Source: Rickettsiaceae bacterium
Lineage (GTDB): Bacteria > Pseudomonadota > Alphaproteobacteria > Rickettsiales > Rickettsiaceae
Assembly (NCBI GenBank): GCA_024236375.1
Contig: JACKKP010000006.1
Coordinates: forward strand, 1-34,851
Direction of reading: 5' to 3'
Length of the DNA: 34,851 nt
A program made the translations under genes and the position numbers. Every line of letters starts with the position of its first letter. Position 1 is the first letter of the stretch. The notes beneath the pieces were generated by a model. It saw only the letters and a list, made by a program, of their open reading frames with translations, was not told the origin of the DNA and ran no database searches. Shown here piece by piece: positions 1-9,012 of the stretch.

Positions 1-1045
1 TGATGCCAATTAAAGAACCAAAAGCCATCAAGATTTCTCCAGCATAATGACTAGCCTTACTTAATATTGATATGCCCGAAAGTGTGTCATATAAAAAATC
101 AACAATTTTTATAAAAAACCCTGCATTAGAAATATTTTCCGTATCTATTCCAGCTTGTTCCAATTGTTGTTGAGCCTCCTCCTCTTGCAGCTCTTGCAGC
201 ATGTTGAGGGCGAGCTCTTGATTTAAAGGACTTAAACGTGGGTACTGAATCGATCCGCTTACATCACAAAATGATAAACCTGCAATGTGTGCAAGTTTAG
301 GTCCTTCCAATTCTTCATTTTCTTTTTCTGGCGTAGAAAATACATATATTGATGACTCATTAAAATACTTCATCATTTTTTGTGTATTTTTTGGTATTTC
401 ATGCGCATGCGCCAGTTCATTAATTCTGTCTGCTATAAACTTCTTGTTGCTACCTGGTGGAGCTTTAGTTACTACTAGTAATATAGATTTTTTAATTATG
501 TCAATATTACTAAATATACGAGCTACCACATCAACTGCAAAACTAAAATTTTGTCCTCTACATCCCTCAAATATATCATTGTATTCAGCAACATAGATAA
601 ATTTTACCGAATCAAGAGTTTTTAGTAACTGCATTATAATAGGAAATTCATCCATTTGCAGTTTGTCATCTATATTCTTGCAAAGTGTTGGACACTCCCA
701 TATGGTAATATCTTCAGCTTGAGTAGGAGTTAGTTCTGTATGTTTAGGAGAATAATGAAGATTATAAGATATTTCAAGCTGAGGTTCACGATCGCGATTG
801 ACTAAGTCAATAAGAAATTCGTCATTCCACTCGGAATCAGGAATAGATTTTAACTCGTGACCCAACAGTGAGTTTATAACAGTACTTTTTCCACGGTGAG
901 GCTCACCGAATACAACCACGTTTTTGCATGATTTGTAGGCATCAAAAGCACCTATATGATCTTTTTCATATAATTGATAAAGCTTTTGCTCTTTTTGCAG
1001 AGTGAGTTCTGGATTGTTCTTTTTCTTCGCGCGGTATGGTTTCAT
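1..1045 (-). CDS. P-loop GTPase-like protein, C-terminus beyond window
   Basis: The reverse strand is open from an ATG at 1045 to the window edge (348 codons, no stop), so this is the N-terminal part of a longer protein. An AGGG Shine-Dalgarno lies about 8 nt before the ATG and a near-consensus promoter lies further upstream. Residues 47-54 (GEPHRGKS, then T55) form a Walker A/G1 P-loop after a hydrophobic beta strand (VVVF). VVTKAP around residue 194 follows a strand ILLVV and resembles the G4 base-recognition motif (NKxD/TKxD). WECPT at 116-120 is where a G3 DxxG would be expected but is degenerate. A Glu/Gln-rich helix near residues 290-310 precedes a hydrophobic stretch running to the edge, which may be a membrane segment. 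The fold suggests a TRAFAC-class GTPase (septin, AIG1 or dynamin-like). The family is not identified and the function is unknown. Confidence 0.75.
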   Translation of the reverse strand, partial: MKPYRAKKKNNPELTLQKEQKLYQLYEKDHIGAFDAYKSCKNVVVFGEPHRGKSTVINSLLGHELKSIPDSEWNDEFLIDLVNRDREPQLEISYNLHYSPKHTELTPTQAEDITIWECPTLCKNIDDKLQMDEFPIIMQLLKTLDSVKFIYVAEYNDIFEGCRGQNFSFAVDVVARIFSNIDIIKKSILLVVTKAPPGSNKKFIADRINELAHAHEIPKNTQKMMKYFNESSIYVFSTPEKENEELEGPKLAHIAGLSFCDVSGSIQYPRLSPLNQELALNMLQELQEEEAQQQLEQAGIDTENISNAGFFIKIVDFLYDTLSGISILSKASHYAGEILMAFGSLIGI

Positions 1046-1073
1046 ATTTCTACCCTACTTAACTCTATTCAAA

Positions 1074-1101
1074 AATATATAAAGAATTACAAACATGTCA
1101 A
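1074..1101 (-). promoter_or_regulatory. Candidate sigma70 promoter of the GTPase-like gene
   Basis: On the reverse strand a perfect -35 TTGACA (1096-1101) is followed, after 16 nt, by TATATT (1074-1079). The predicted start near 1067 would leave a leader of about 22 nt containing the AGGG ribosome-binding site. It lies in the 118-bp gap behind the small gene at 1164-1499, so the GTPase-like gene is probably transcribed independently of the upstream kinase. Confidence 0.55.
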
Positions 1102-1163
1102 TTATTACCAAATATTAGCATATTTTACCATTTTTATCAACATTAAAATACCAACATATAAAT

Positions 1164-1499
1164 TTAATTATGTCCCAGTAACTTAACAGATGTTTCTGCA
1201 ATCGAATCGATAAAATCTGTATTTACTATATCAAAATGATAAAAATTTTCTTCATCAGCCATTTGATTAAAGTTAATTCTAGTATAATCTTGATCCTCTA
1301 GTATATTTGCTATTTTATAGAATGTGTTTCTTATTATAGTTTTGTCCTCAGTGAAACAGGGAACTTCATGATAAGCTCTTTTAGCATCTTCATAAAGACC
1401 CACAGATTTACAATAATCACCTTTTTCTATTGCGATATCGCAGGCCTTTGCTCCATCATTTTCGTGGTTTGCAATCCATTTATCAAAACAATCTACCAC
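1164..1499 (-). CDS. Small orphan protein downstream of the symporter-kinase
   Basis: This is a 111-residue soluble protein that I do not recognise. The first codon of the open frame used here is GTG at 1499. AAGAG lies directly against it, too close for an ideal ribosome-binding site, and the open frame continues upstream, so the start is uncertain. The sequence is acidic and mostly helical. Residues around 26-45 (GDYCKSVGLYEDAKRAYHEV) resemble one tetratricopeptide-type helix pair, which is suggestive of a protein-binding helical repeat but is not proof. The gene begins only 29 nt after the stop of the histidine kinase and is very likely in the same transcript, so it could be an accessory of that kinase. 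It could also be a remnant of a larger TPR protein. Confidence 0.5.
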   Translation of the reverse strand: MVDCFDKWIANHENDGAKACDIAIEKGDYCKSVGLYEDAKRAYHEVPCFTEDKTIIRNTFYKIANILEDQDYTRINFNQMADEENFYHFDIVNTDFIDSIAETSVKLLGHN

Positions 1500-1528
1500 T
1501 CTTAGGACATTATTAATTATTTTGTAAG

Positions 1529-4500
1529 TTAAAAGGGTAATATCACTCGGAATGTCGCACCATATCCGTTGCTTTCTACTGTTATGACTCCTCCATGCGC
1601 TTCTATGGCCGCTTTACATAATGCAAGCCCTACTCCTCGCCCTTCAGCCTTACTTGCTGTATTAGATCCCATCTTGAATGGCGTAAAGATATCATATAGT
1701 TCATTTTTTGGTATCCCTATTCCCTCGTCTGCAACAATAATTGTGATTGAATCGTTTTCAATGTAAGCATTAACTTTAATAACCCCTTTCTGAGTAAATT
1801 TTATGGCATTAATAATGATATTATCAATTGTTTGTTGTATATAATGCTTATCGATTGATGCTATTATACCAGGCTGAATAGAGACTATCATTTCAAGAGG
1901 TTTATCTTGTAGATATATTTTCCTACATCTAACTATTCGATCTTCAATTAATTCACTAATATTGATTTTTTGCTTGTTTAAATTGACGTTTTTAACATTC
2001 ATTGTTGCTAAATCGAGCATATTAAGAATCATTGATGACAAGCGGTTTGAGTTTTGCAACACTTCATCAAGTAATTCTTTCTGTTGTTCTTTAGTATATT
2101 TTTCTAAGCCTTCTGAAAGCATTTCAGCAAAGTTAACTACATTACCGACGGGTAAGCGCAGTTCATGATTAACATTATTGAGTATCTTCTGAGCAGTTGC
2201 ACCTAAACGTTCAATTTCCATTTCATGATTAATATTACGTTCTTTAAAAAATACTACTTCTTCGCTAAGATTAGAAATTTTTTCTTCTCTTTTTTGTATT
2301 TCATCTTTTAATATTTCTATTTGATGTTTACTATTACTAATTTGTGAATCTAAATTTTTAATAATAGCACTTTTATCTAACACTTCATGCTTTAAGATTT
2401 CTATTTTATTTTTATCATTAATAATAGAGTCTTTGATTGCTAAAAGCTCTGCTTCGCGTTCTTTGATAGTTAAATAAATCTCCTCAGAACGTCCATCATT
2501 TATTAAAGTACTGTTATTAAGCTCTTTAATATTCCTTTTAGCAGTTCTAATTTCTTCTGCTAATTCAATTATTTTTTTCTCTCGCTCTTGAACTGCATTT
2601 TTTAATTTAGCCATTTCATTATGGCTATGATTTACTTCACTATTAAGAATACTAACTTTATATTCGTAATTATAAATTTTTTGATTTAAAAAATTTAATT
2701 GACGATCTCTTTTAAAAATTTGGAAGTCTAAATTATCTAAATGATCTTCTTTTGGCTTATAGAAAGCAAATAGAGAAGCAGTTGCTACTAAAGAAACATA
2801 AATTATAATATAAATATTATTTATTGATTCGCTGAGTGAAATATCAGCTATTAAAGACTTGTAAGTAACTATACCAATTCCTACTCCAATAATTGTGACT
2901 AATATAGCAGTTTTCCAACGACACAAGTTAAACAACACCATCAAACTTAATGTAAAGACTATAATTTGTACCGCATGGAAATTACTAATTAATAGAAAAA
3001 AGCTAGTGCAAAATGTCATATTATAAACTAAAGCAATATGCCATATAATTGAGACAAATATTGGGTTTCTAATTCGATCTGACCACATCATATGTAGACC
3101 AAAGAATGTAGAAATAATTAACATTCCGCAATATAAGTACGTGATGAAATCGCTATGTATGCCTAGTAATTCTCGATGAGTCAAATATATAGTGCTCAGT
3201 GTTGAGATAAAACAAAAAATACCAAAGAAGCTATATGTTGCTTCATCTCTAGGTGAATTTTTATGGATAAAATCAATGAAGTTGAAATGCTTAATAGAAT
3301 AATAAATCGAAGAAAATACTCCCAATTGTTGTGATTCTTCTAAGTCATCTGCCTCTTCCATTTCTACTTTACACCATCCACCTGGCTGCTTATATAAGTA
3401 ATGTACCACCATCATTGTCAAAAAATTTACTAACGCTGCAGGAGTAATTGGGTCAATATAGATATTCATTATTTTCCAAATGATTACCGTACAGAAACCT
3501 GCTGCCATGCCAGATAAAACAACTTTTTTAGTAGTTTTAAATCCAAAAATTGTTGTGAGTAGAGGTACCGTTACAATCGGTATATAAAATGCGTTTGCAG
3601 CCCCAATTGCTAACAATAAATCGCTTTTCACTAATGCAATCCATATTGGAACTATACCAATAATTATTGCAGTAATGCGAGTTAAAAGTAACTCATTTTT
3701 GAAATTAAATTTGAGGGGCATATATATATCATGAATAACCATAACCGAGGCAACATTTATAAATGAATCTGCACTGGACATTACCATTGCTATTACTCCT
3801 ACAATAATAAATCCCTTTAATCCACTATAAGAATAATTATCAATTATATGTGGTAATAATTGATTTGGTTCTAAATGTGGATCAATTGTCAGTAACAAAA
3901 AACTAATCCAAGCTATTGAACATACTATTATCAACATCACAATCGATGAAATATTAAAAACCCTTTGAGCTTGCCTTAAATTCTTACTCATCATAATTCT
4001 TTGAAAAATTGCTGGGTAAGGGTCAGGGCGTGCTACATATATAAAAAGAGATAGCATTGTCCAAAAATTATAATCAAAAAGATTTAGAGTATCAGACAGT
4101 TGCAATTTACTTTCTTCTAATACCACATTATAATTTAATCCAAGGTTTAAAGTAGTTTTCCATAAAATAATTCCTATTAAGGGTATTACAGTTCCGAAAA
4201 CCATAAATTGTAGAATATCTGTAATAGTAACAGATCTAATGCCTCCAAAAGCAGAATATAGAGTTACAGTAATACCCGTTAAAATTATAGCTATATTTAC
4301 TTCGATACTAAAAAAATAACTGATCGCATTTCCTAAAACTGTATATTGTATCGCAATGCCACCAAAGTTTGAAATAACGGCACATATTGCAGTGATAATT
4401 CTTGCGTGAATTCCATATCTATTTCCTAAGCTTTCTGCAATTGAAATAGACCCCATGAAAGATTTCATTCTAGGAATTATAAATTTTGCAGTTAAATATA

Positions 4501-4747
4501 AAGATACAGATAACCCACAAACTGGTAAAAAATAGCACAGCCCATCTGTATACATCTTGCTCATGCCAATAATAAATAAACTACCTGTCACACTTGTCGC
4601 TACAACTGTTGAAACAATGGATGCGGTAGTAAAATTCTGTTTGCCAACAGCATATTCTTTAATATTAGTAACGCCTCGGCCGTAATATAACCCCACACCT
4701 AGGTTCAGCAGTAGGAAAACTACTACAATTGCAATATCAATATTCAT
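1529..4747 (-). CDS. Sodium/solute symporter-sensor histidine kinase fusion
   Basis: This 1072-residue protein joins an SSF (PutP-like) transporter to a histidine kinase. Residues 1-455 form a multi-helix SSF domain. A second hydrophobic region spans about 490-685. Residues about 690-850 are a long charged coiled coil (many E/K/I/L heptads). The dimerisation domain carries the phospho-acceptor His861 in NHELRLP, the usual H-box with Arg and Pro. The ATPase domain shows the N-box (DNIIINAIKFT, near 977), G1 (DEGIGIP, near 1006) and G2 (GRGVGLAL, near 1033). All kinase motifs are intact. The architecture recalls CbrA and the PutP-like kinase of Rickettsia, with a membrane module and coiled coil between the two halves instead of an obvious PAS domain. 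It probably senses or transports a small solute. No response regulator lies nearby, so it is an orphan kinase. Confidence 0.9.
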   Translation of the reverse strand: MNIDIAIVVVFLLLNLGVGLYYGRGVTNIKEYAVGKQNFTTASIVSTVVATSVTGSLFIIGMSKMYTDGLCYFLPVCGLSVSLYLTAKFIIPRMKSFMGSISIAESLGNRYGIHARIITAICAVISNFGGIAIQYTVLGNAISYFFSIEVNIAIILTGITVTLYSAFGGIRSVTITDILQFMVFGTVIPLIGIILWKTTLNLGLNYNVVLEESKLQLSDTLNLFDYNFWTMLSLFIYVARPDPYPAIFQRIMMSKNLRQAQRVFNISSIVMLIIVCSIAWISFLLLTIDPHLEPNQLLPHIIDNYSYSGLKGFIIVGVIAMVMSSADSFINVASVMVIHDIYMPLKFNFKNELLLTRITAIIIGIVPIWIALVKSDLLLAIGAANAFYIPIVTVPLLTTIFGFKTTKKVVLSGMAAGFCTVIIWKIMNIYIDPITPAALVNFLTMMVVHYLYKQPGGWCKVEMEEADDLEESQQLGVFSSIYYSIKHFNFIDFIHKNSPRDEATYSFFGIFCFISTLSTIYLTHRELLGIHSDFITYLYCGMLIISTFFGLHMMWSDRIRNPIFVSIIWHIALVYNMTFCTSFFLLISNFHAVQIIVFTLSLMVLFNLCRWKTAILVTIIGVGIGIVTYKSLIADISLSESINNIYIIIYVSLVATASLFAFYKPKEDHLDNLDFQIFKRDRQLNFLNQKIYNYEYKVSILNSEVNHSHNEMAKLKNAVQEREKKIIELAEEIRTAKRNIKELNNSTLINDGRSEEIYLTIKEREAELLAIKDSIINDKNKIEILKHEVLDKSAIIKNLDSQISNSKHQIEILKDEIQKREEKISNLSEEVVFFKERNINHEMEIERLGATAQKILNNVNHELRLPVGNVVNFAEMLSEGLEKYTKEQQKELLDEVLQNSNRLSSMILNMLDLATMNVKNVNLNKQKINISELIEDRIVRCRKIYLQDKPLEMIVSIQPGIIASIDKHYIQQTIDNIIINAIKFTQKGVIKVNAYIENDSITIIVADEGIGIPKNELYDIFTPFKMGSNTASKAEGRGVGLALCKAAIEAHGGVITVESNGYGATFRVILPF

Positions 4748-5172
4748 AATAATTTTATATTTATAAATTATATTTAATAAGATTCACAATAAACTATAAA
4801 GTTTTTTATTACAATAATTTGCAAAAACAATTAGCAAATTTTGAAATTAATATCATATGTTATAGATGTTCTTAATGTGGCAATTCTATTTTGTATATTA
4901 GGTATTGTCCTGAATATTAATTGAAGCAACTTGGTTTTCTTCTTTAGTTAACGATATTTGAGTAGTTTTCTAAGTCCTATCATTTGCAGTTTCTGTTCTT
5001 AATTATATTTTTGTTGCATATAACATACTTTAGCCTACCTTTATAATAATCTTTTATAAAAAATGGTTTTATTTTTCGTTTTTAGCCTTTATTTTATTTG
5101 TATTTCGAATCAGTTGAATATCTTGTTTAATTAGTTTGATCTTATCATTAAATTATAAATAGGCGCTTTTAG
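4748..5172. other. Intergenic region between divergent kinase and pgsA
   Basis: This is 425 bp of AT-rich DNA between two divergently transcribed genes, so it must hold both promoters. A TATAAT is visible at about 5042 on the plus strand, but no convincing -35 lies 16-18 nt before it. No RNA gene, coding remnant or long repeat was recognised. Confidence 0.5.
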
Positions 5173-5721
5173 ATGCGAATTGATAAAAATTTACCTAATC
5201 ATTTGACGATAATCAGAATGGTTGCTATTCCCGTAATAGTAGCAATTTTATCTTATGAAGATTCAGTAATGGCATGTCGCTTAGGAGGCATAATTTTTGC
5301 TGTTATAAGCTTGACTGATTTTTTTGATGGTTATATAGCAAAAAAATATAATTTAGTTTCTAATTTTGGGAAAGCATTCGATCCTATAGCAGATAAAGTC
5401 TTAGTTGCTTGCGCATTAATAATGTTAGTACAAAATGGCAAAGTGAGCGCACTACCCTGCTTGTTGATTATTTCACGAGAATTTATTGTGTCCGGTTTTA
5501 GAGAATTTTTAGCTCAAACTAAAATTAACTTAGCAGTAACTAAAATTTCACAAGTAAAAACTATGATACAAATGACTGCCATTACTATAATAATTATTGG
5601 TAGTAAAGGTACTGGTATTAAATCACTAGATCTAATAGGTGAATTATTACTCTGGATAGCGGCTATTTTATCTCTTTTTAGTGGATATATATATTTTAAG
5701 GCTTGTAATAAATATTTTTAG
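5173..5721 (+). CDS. pgsA: CDP-diacylglycerol--glycerol-3-phosphate 3-phosphatidyltransferase
   Basis: This enzyme makes phosphatidylglycerol phosphate from CDP-diacylglycerol and glycerol-3-phosphate in the inner membrane, the committed step to phosphatidylglycerol and cardiolipin. The 182-residue length is normal for PgsA. The CDP-alcohol phosphatidyltransferase signature is complete: D49, D52, G53, A56, G66, D70 and D74 in D-x2-D-G-x2-A-(K)-x8-G-x3-D-x3-D, with Lys57 where Arg is common. It opens with the typical N-terminus (NLPNHLTIIRM) and has about four hydrophobic helices. AGGCG lies about 8 nt before the ATG. It is transcribed alone, divergent from the kinase gene and upstream of the tRNA on the same strand. 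Confidence 0.93.
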   Translation: MRIDKNLPNHLTIIRMVAIPVIVAILSYEDSVMACRLGGIIFAVISLTDFFDGYIAKKYNLVSNFGKAFDPIADKVLVACALIMLVQNGKVSALPCLLIISREFIVSGFREFLAQTKINLAVTKISQVKTMIQMTAITIIIIGSKGTGIKSLDLIGELLLWIAAILSLFSGYIYFKACNKYF

Positions 5722-5767
5722 TACATTGTGTATTCTGAAAAAAATTTCAATATTTACAAAATTATTC

Positions 5768-5796
5768 TTGCCTTTCTTAAGCGGATACATTATAAG
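5768..5796 (+). promoter_or_regulatory. Candidate promoter of tRNA-Glu
   Basis: TTGCCT (5768-5773), a 17-nt spacer, then TATAAG (5791-5796). The predicted transcription start near 5803 is about 16 nt before the mature 5' end of the tRNA at 5819, a sensible position for a monocistronic tRNA promoter. Confidence 0.5.
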
Positions 5797-5818
5797 TGTG
5801 TTACCAATCAATTTAGTT

Positions 5819-5893
5819 GGCCCCTTCGTCTAGCGGTTAGGACACTACCCTTTCACGGTGAAAACACGGGTTCGATTCCCGTAGGGGTCACCA
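5819..5893 (+). tRNA. tRNA-Glu (anticodon TTC), CCA encoded
   Basis: A full cloverleaf can be drawn. The acceptor stem pairs GGCCCCT with AGGGGTC, and the discriminator is A at 5890. The anticodon stem-loop CCC-TTTCAC-GG carries TTC. The T arm reads CGGGTTCGATTCCCG. The terminal CCA (5891-5893) is in the DNA. Tyr- or Gln-type features are absent. It is a single gene with its own candidate promoter and no neighbouring tRNA. Confidence 0.97.
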
Positions 5894-6035
5894 TTATTAT
5901 TTAATATCTTAATTTATATTTATTTCTTTAAAATTATCTGATTTAATAAAGTTTCAATATCATAGTTTTATGAACTAAATACAAAACCACTTACACTAAG
6001 TATTATTATTGAAATCACACAGTATAACAGAGTGT

Positions 6036-7121
6036 TTAACCAATATATATTCTTTTAAAGCGATGACCAAGATTGATTAAAAATTCATATTCAGTTGTCC
6101 CAGCTGCATTGCTCAAATCTCGTATTTTACTATTGGGACCTATAATTTCCACATATTGCCCTAAAAACAACTTTTCTTTTGCTATTGCTGAAACATCAAT
6201 TACACTCAAATCCATTGAAATTTTGCCAATGATTGGAACTTGGACTCCATCTATATATAATATCGCCTTATTAATTAAGGTAGGTAAAAAACCATCCACA
6301 TACCCAATTGATAAAGTGGCAGTTAATATTGTATGGGGGGTATTATTGATATACCTACCATTATAGCCCAGTGATTCTCCTGGTAATAGTTCATGCATAT
6401 GAATTATGGGAGCATATAATGTAATTGGGCATTTTATATCGATAATATAATCATAGCATATACCATATAAGGCTGCGCCAGGTCTTACTAAGTCAAAATG
6501 ATATTCTTTACCTAAAAAAATACCACCAGAATTAGCAAGACTTTTCTTTATATTAGGTAACATTGGCACAAATTGATTAAACCTTTCAAGTTGTAATTTA
6601 TTGGCAATATTATCTTTTTGTTCAGAAGAAGTTAAATGACTCATTAGATATAATATATCTAAATTTTTCTTGAAAGCACTATCTAAAAATTGTTTAAAAT
6701 CCTGAGCTGACATACCCAAGCGCTTCATACCAATATCAACTTTAATTATGCACGGTAATTTTCTATTTAATTTATTAGCATGTTCCTGCCATAGCAGTAT
6801 TTGAGCATAACTATGTAATACTGGAATGAGATTATATTCTGTCAGAATATTTGTTTCATCAGCAAAAAGTCCATTTAGCACGTAGATGTTAATATCACCA
6901 CTAATTGACCTTACGCTGATGCCTTCTTCATAATTTGCAACGAAAAAATGTCTACAACCTTGCTTATATAATACTGGCACTATTTGTTTTGCGCCTAAAT
7001 TATAGCAATCTGCTTTGACCACTGCCGCCACATCTGCATTATTACAGAATGTTGATAAATAATTATAATTATGTGCAATAATATTCAGATCTATATTTAA
7101 AATAGGACGCGAGCTTGTCAT
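6036..7121 (-). CDS. alr: Alanine racemase (PLP-dependent)
   Basis: Alanine racemase converts L-alanine to D-alanine for peptidoglycan. The 361-residue protein has the usual N-terminal TIM barrel and C-terminal beta domain. Lys36 in VVKADCYNLG is the PLP-binding lysine; this box usually reads KANAYGHG, so CYN is a local variation. Near residue 252, GESLGYNGRY contains the second catalytic base, tyrosine. The end GTTEYEFLINLGHR matches the conserved C-terminal box with the family's TxYE and R. It faces the tRNA gene and is transcribed toward it. No strong ribosome-binding site is visible before the ATG. Confidence 0.93.
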   Translation of the reverse strand: MTSSRPILNIDLNIIAHNYNYLSTFCNNADVAAVVKADCYNLGAKQIVPVLYKQGCRHFFVANYEEGISVRSISGDINIYVLNGLFADETNILTEYNLIPVLHSYAQILLWQEHANKLNRKLPCIIKVDIGMKRLGMSAQDFKQFLDSAFKKNLDILYLMSHLTSSEQKDNIANKLQLERFNQFVPMLPNIKKSLANSGGIFLGKEYHFDLVRPGAALYGICYDYIIDIKCPITLYAPIIHMHELLPGESLGYNGRYINNTPHTILTATLSIGYVDGFLPTLINKAILYIDGVQVPIIGKISMDLSVIDVSAIAKEKLFLGQYVEIIGPNSKIRDLSNAAGTTEYEFLINLGHRFKRIYIG

Positions 7122-7383
7122 AAGAAAAACTGATAATGATGTTATTTATAAACCAATATTTAACTTAATATATCAATTATTTATAACAAGATATAGAGTT
7201 TTTACTTATTTTTAACAGAGATGCACAATAAATCTTCTAATGAACATATAAATTTCATCTGATTCAATGCTGCATTAATTTTGATACTGAAATTCTATAA
7301 AATTCAGGACAAATTTTAATTTTAATAGTGATAGTATAAAAAAATGGTTAAACTTTAAATTATTAATTTATATAGTAATTTAT

Positions 7384-8877
7384 ATGAAAAATTCGGACGA
7401 GAAGAAAAAATTTACTCTACAAAAATTAGATTATACCGAAAATATGGTCGAGTTAATGACTATCATGAGCTCATTAGGTACTCAAATTCAACAAATAGAA
7501 AAAGATCCAAAGGCTCAGATACATAAAAATTTGCTAGAAACTATTCAAAATATCAAAGACGGTTTAAAAAATGAACCTAATTTTAATGAAGATAAAGCAA
7601 AGGAGATCATTACAAAAAGAGGCTCAAAAAATATCAAATTTGACGCAACCAAAGATGAGACTGGATTCATCAGAAGAAATGCAAATGAGTTTATAAAAGA
7701 ACTTTTTGGTATTGAGAATGTTTTCGGCCGTGATATACAATTATCCAAAGGTGTAGTTGATAAAAGCAATGCGATAAGGAGTACTGCGAATAAATTATCT
7801 TGGGGATTAGTATCAGAAAATCTTGATGTTTCCAATTACATTAAAGAATCTATAAAAGAAATTCACAACATTTCTATAGATTTTGCTGATGCAGTACATC
7901 CCAAGGAAAGAGTATTCTACTTACAAAAAATGAATAATGAGTTAGATAAATTAGTCAAATCTAAGTTTAATGATATAAAATGGGAAAAAGGCTTCAAAAG
8001 ATATTTAACAGAATTTGTAGAATCTTTCCAGAAATTTCTTACTATCACCGCTCCAAGCCTTTTCAAGAAAGAGCTTAGTAACGATAAAAAAAGCGATATT
8101 ATATTCAATGCTCAAAAGCAGTTAGATTTGCAGCAGGAGGAAATATATAACAGTTTAACTCCTGAGGAAAAAGGCATAATTCAGCTCACTCATTCTACAC
8201 GCCAACCAAATAATATAGCATCTATTCAAGATTTCGAAAAAGATATATTAGAATATAAAAATCAACAAATAAAAGAGAATAACAATCAGCAGGCAACAAT
8301 TGTATCTAAGGCCGTAGTGCAACCAGTAAAGAAATTTGCACAAATGGCTCAGAATATAGGCCAAATATTTAACTCAAAGTCAGATAAAAAAGCAACTACG
8401 ATCCAAAACAAGACAAATCCCAAAGAAGCCGCCGTCAACAAAATGGATCAATATTATGATATAATGATTCAACAAGAGCAATTACAAAAATATTTATACC
8501 TTTTAAACCCATTGGGAAAAGATGAAAACCAAAAAATATTAGATCAGGGCACCATCACAACATTCTATAAACCTTATGAAAAGGATCATAATATGCTACT
8601 ACATCTATTAGATGAAGCGCAAAAACTTACTATAGATACCAGTGCAAAGAGCAAATTGGAGAAAGATTTAGCTCCTGCCAAACCTTCTCAGGAAGCCAGA
8701 AAACTTATAAGTAGATTATGCAAGAAAATGCCAGATATACAACATGAGACTATTATACTTCAATATCAACGGAAACATACTCAAAAAAAACCTACTACCT
8801 TAGCACCTCACAGGAACAAAACTCCCGTAACAACATCAAAAACTACGTTGTCATCAAATAGGAGTTATAATCCTTAA
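7384..8877 (+). CDS. Orphan 497-residue Lys/Gln-rich protein
   Basis: I do not recognise this protein. It is soluble (no signal peptide or membrane helix seen), rich in Lys, Asn, Gln and Ile, and mostly predicted helix. A first helical part (about 1-260) contains many amphipathic segments. A Gln/Lys-rich middle (about 295-355) includes AQMAQNIGQIF. A third part (about 355-450) is again helical (QYYDIMIQQEQLQKYLYLL). The last 35 or so residues are basic and rich in Thr, Ser and Pro, as in an unstructured tail. The base composition matches its neighbours and the frame is long and clean, so it is a real gene. No good ribosome-binding site precedes the ATG. It converges on the 318-residue gene. 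A secreted effector is possible but unproven. Confidence 0.75.
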   Translation: MKNSDEKKKFTLQKLDYTENMVELMTIMSSLGTQIQQIEKDPKAQIHKNLLETIQNIKDGLKNEPNFNEDKAKEIITKRGSKNIKFDATKDETGFIRRNANEFIKELFGIENVFGRDIQLSKGVVDKSNAIRSTANKLSWGLVSENLDVSNYIKESIKEIHNISIDFADAVHPKERVFYLQKMNNELDKLVKSKFNDIKWEKGFKRYLTEFVESFQKFLTITAPSLFKKELSNDKKSDIIFNAQKQLDLQQEEIYNSLTPEEKGIIQLTHSTRQPNNIASIQDFEKDILEYKNQQIKENNNQQATIVSKAVVQPVKKFAQMAQNIGQIFNSKSDKKATTIQNKTNPKEAAVNKMDQYYDIMIQQEQLQKYLYLLNPLGKDENQKILDQGTITTFYKPYEKDHNMLLHLLDEAQKLTIDTSAKSKLEKDLAPAKPSQEARKLISRLCKKMPDIQHETIILQYQRKHTQKKPTTLAPHRNKTPVTTSKTTLSSNRSYNP

Positions 8878-8948
8878 AGTTAAATAATCTATTTTATCTA
8901 CAAACCATGAAGCAGTATAATCCAATTAAGAACCAGATATATAAGTCA

Positions 8949-8984
8949 ATTAGCCACTCGACATACCGTAAGAAAGTGGCTAAT
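8949..8984. terminator. Hairpin between convergent orphan genes
   Basis: Perfect 10-bp arms (8949-8958, ATTAGCCACT, and 8975-8984, AGTGGCTAAT) enclose a 16-nt loop. It lies 72 nt after the plus-strand stop and 29 nt after the minus-strand stop, the expected place for a bidirectional terminator. The T-tract is poor on both strands, so it might act as a 3'-end stabiliser instead. Confidence 0.5.
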
Positions 8985-9012
8985 GTTTAGAGTAATTTGA
9001 TATAGCAGTAAC

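Noticed and set aside
285..596. 103-codon open frame on the plus strand
   Set aside because: It is antisense to the GTPase-like gene, whose minus-strand frame is open over the whole region and carries P-loop motifs.
5030..5050. TATAAT near 5042 as the pgsA promoter
   Set aside because: No acceptable -35 at 16-18 nt; in such AT-rich DNA a lone TATAAT is expected by chance.
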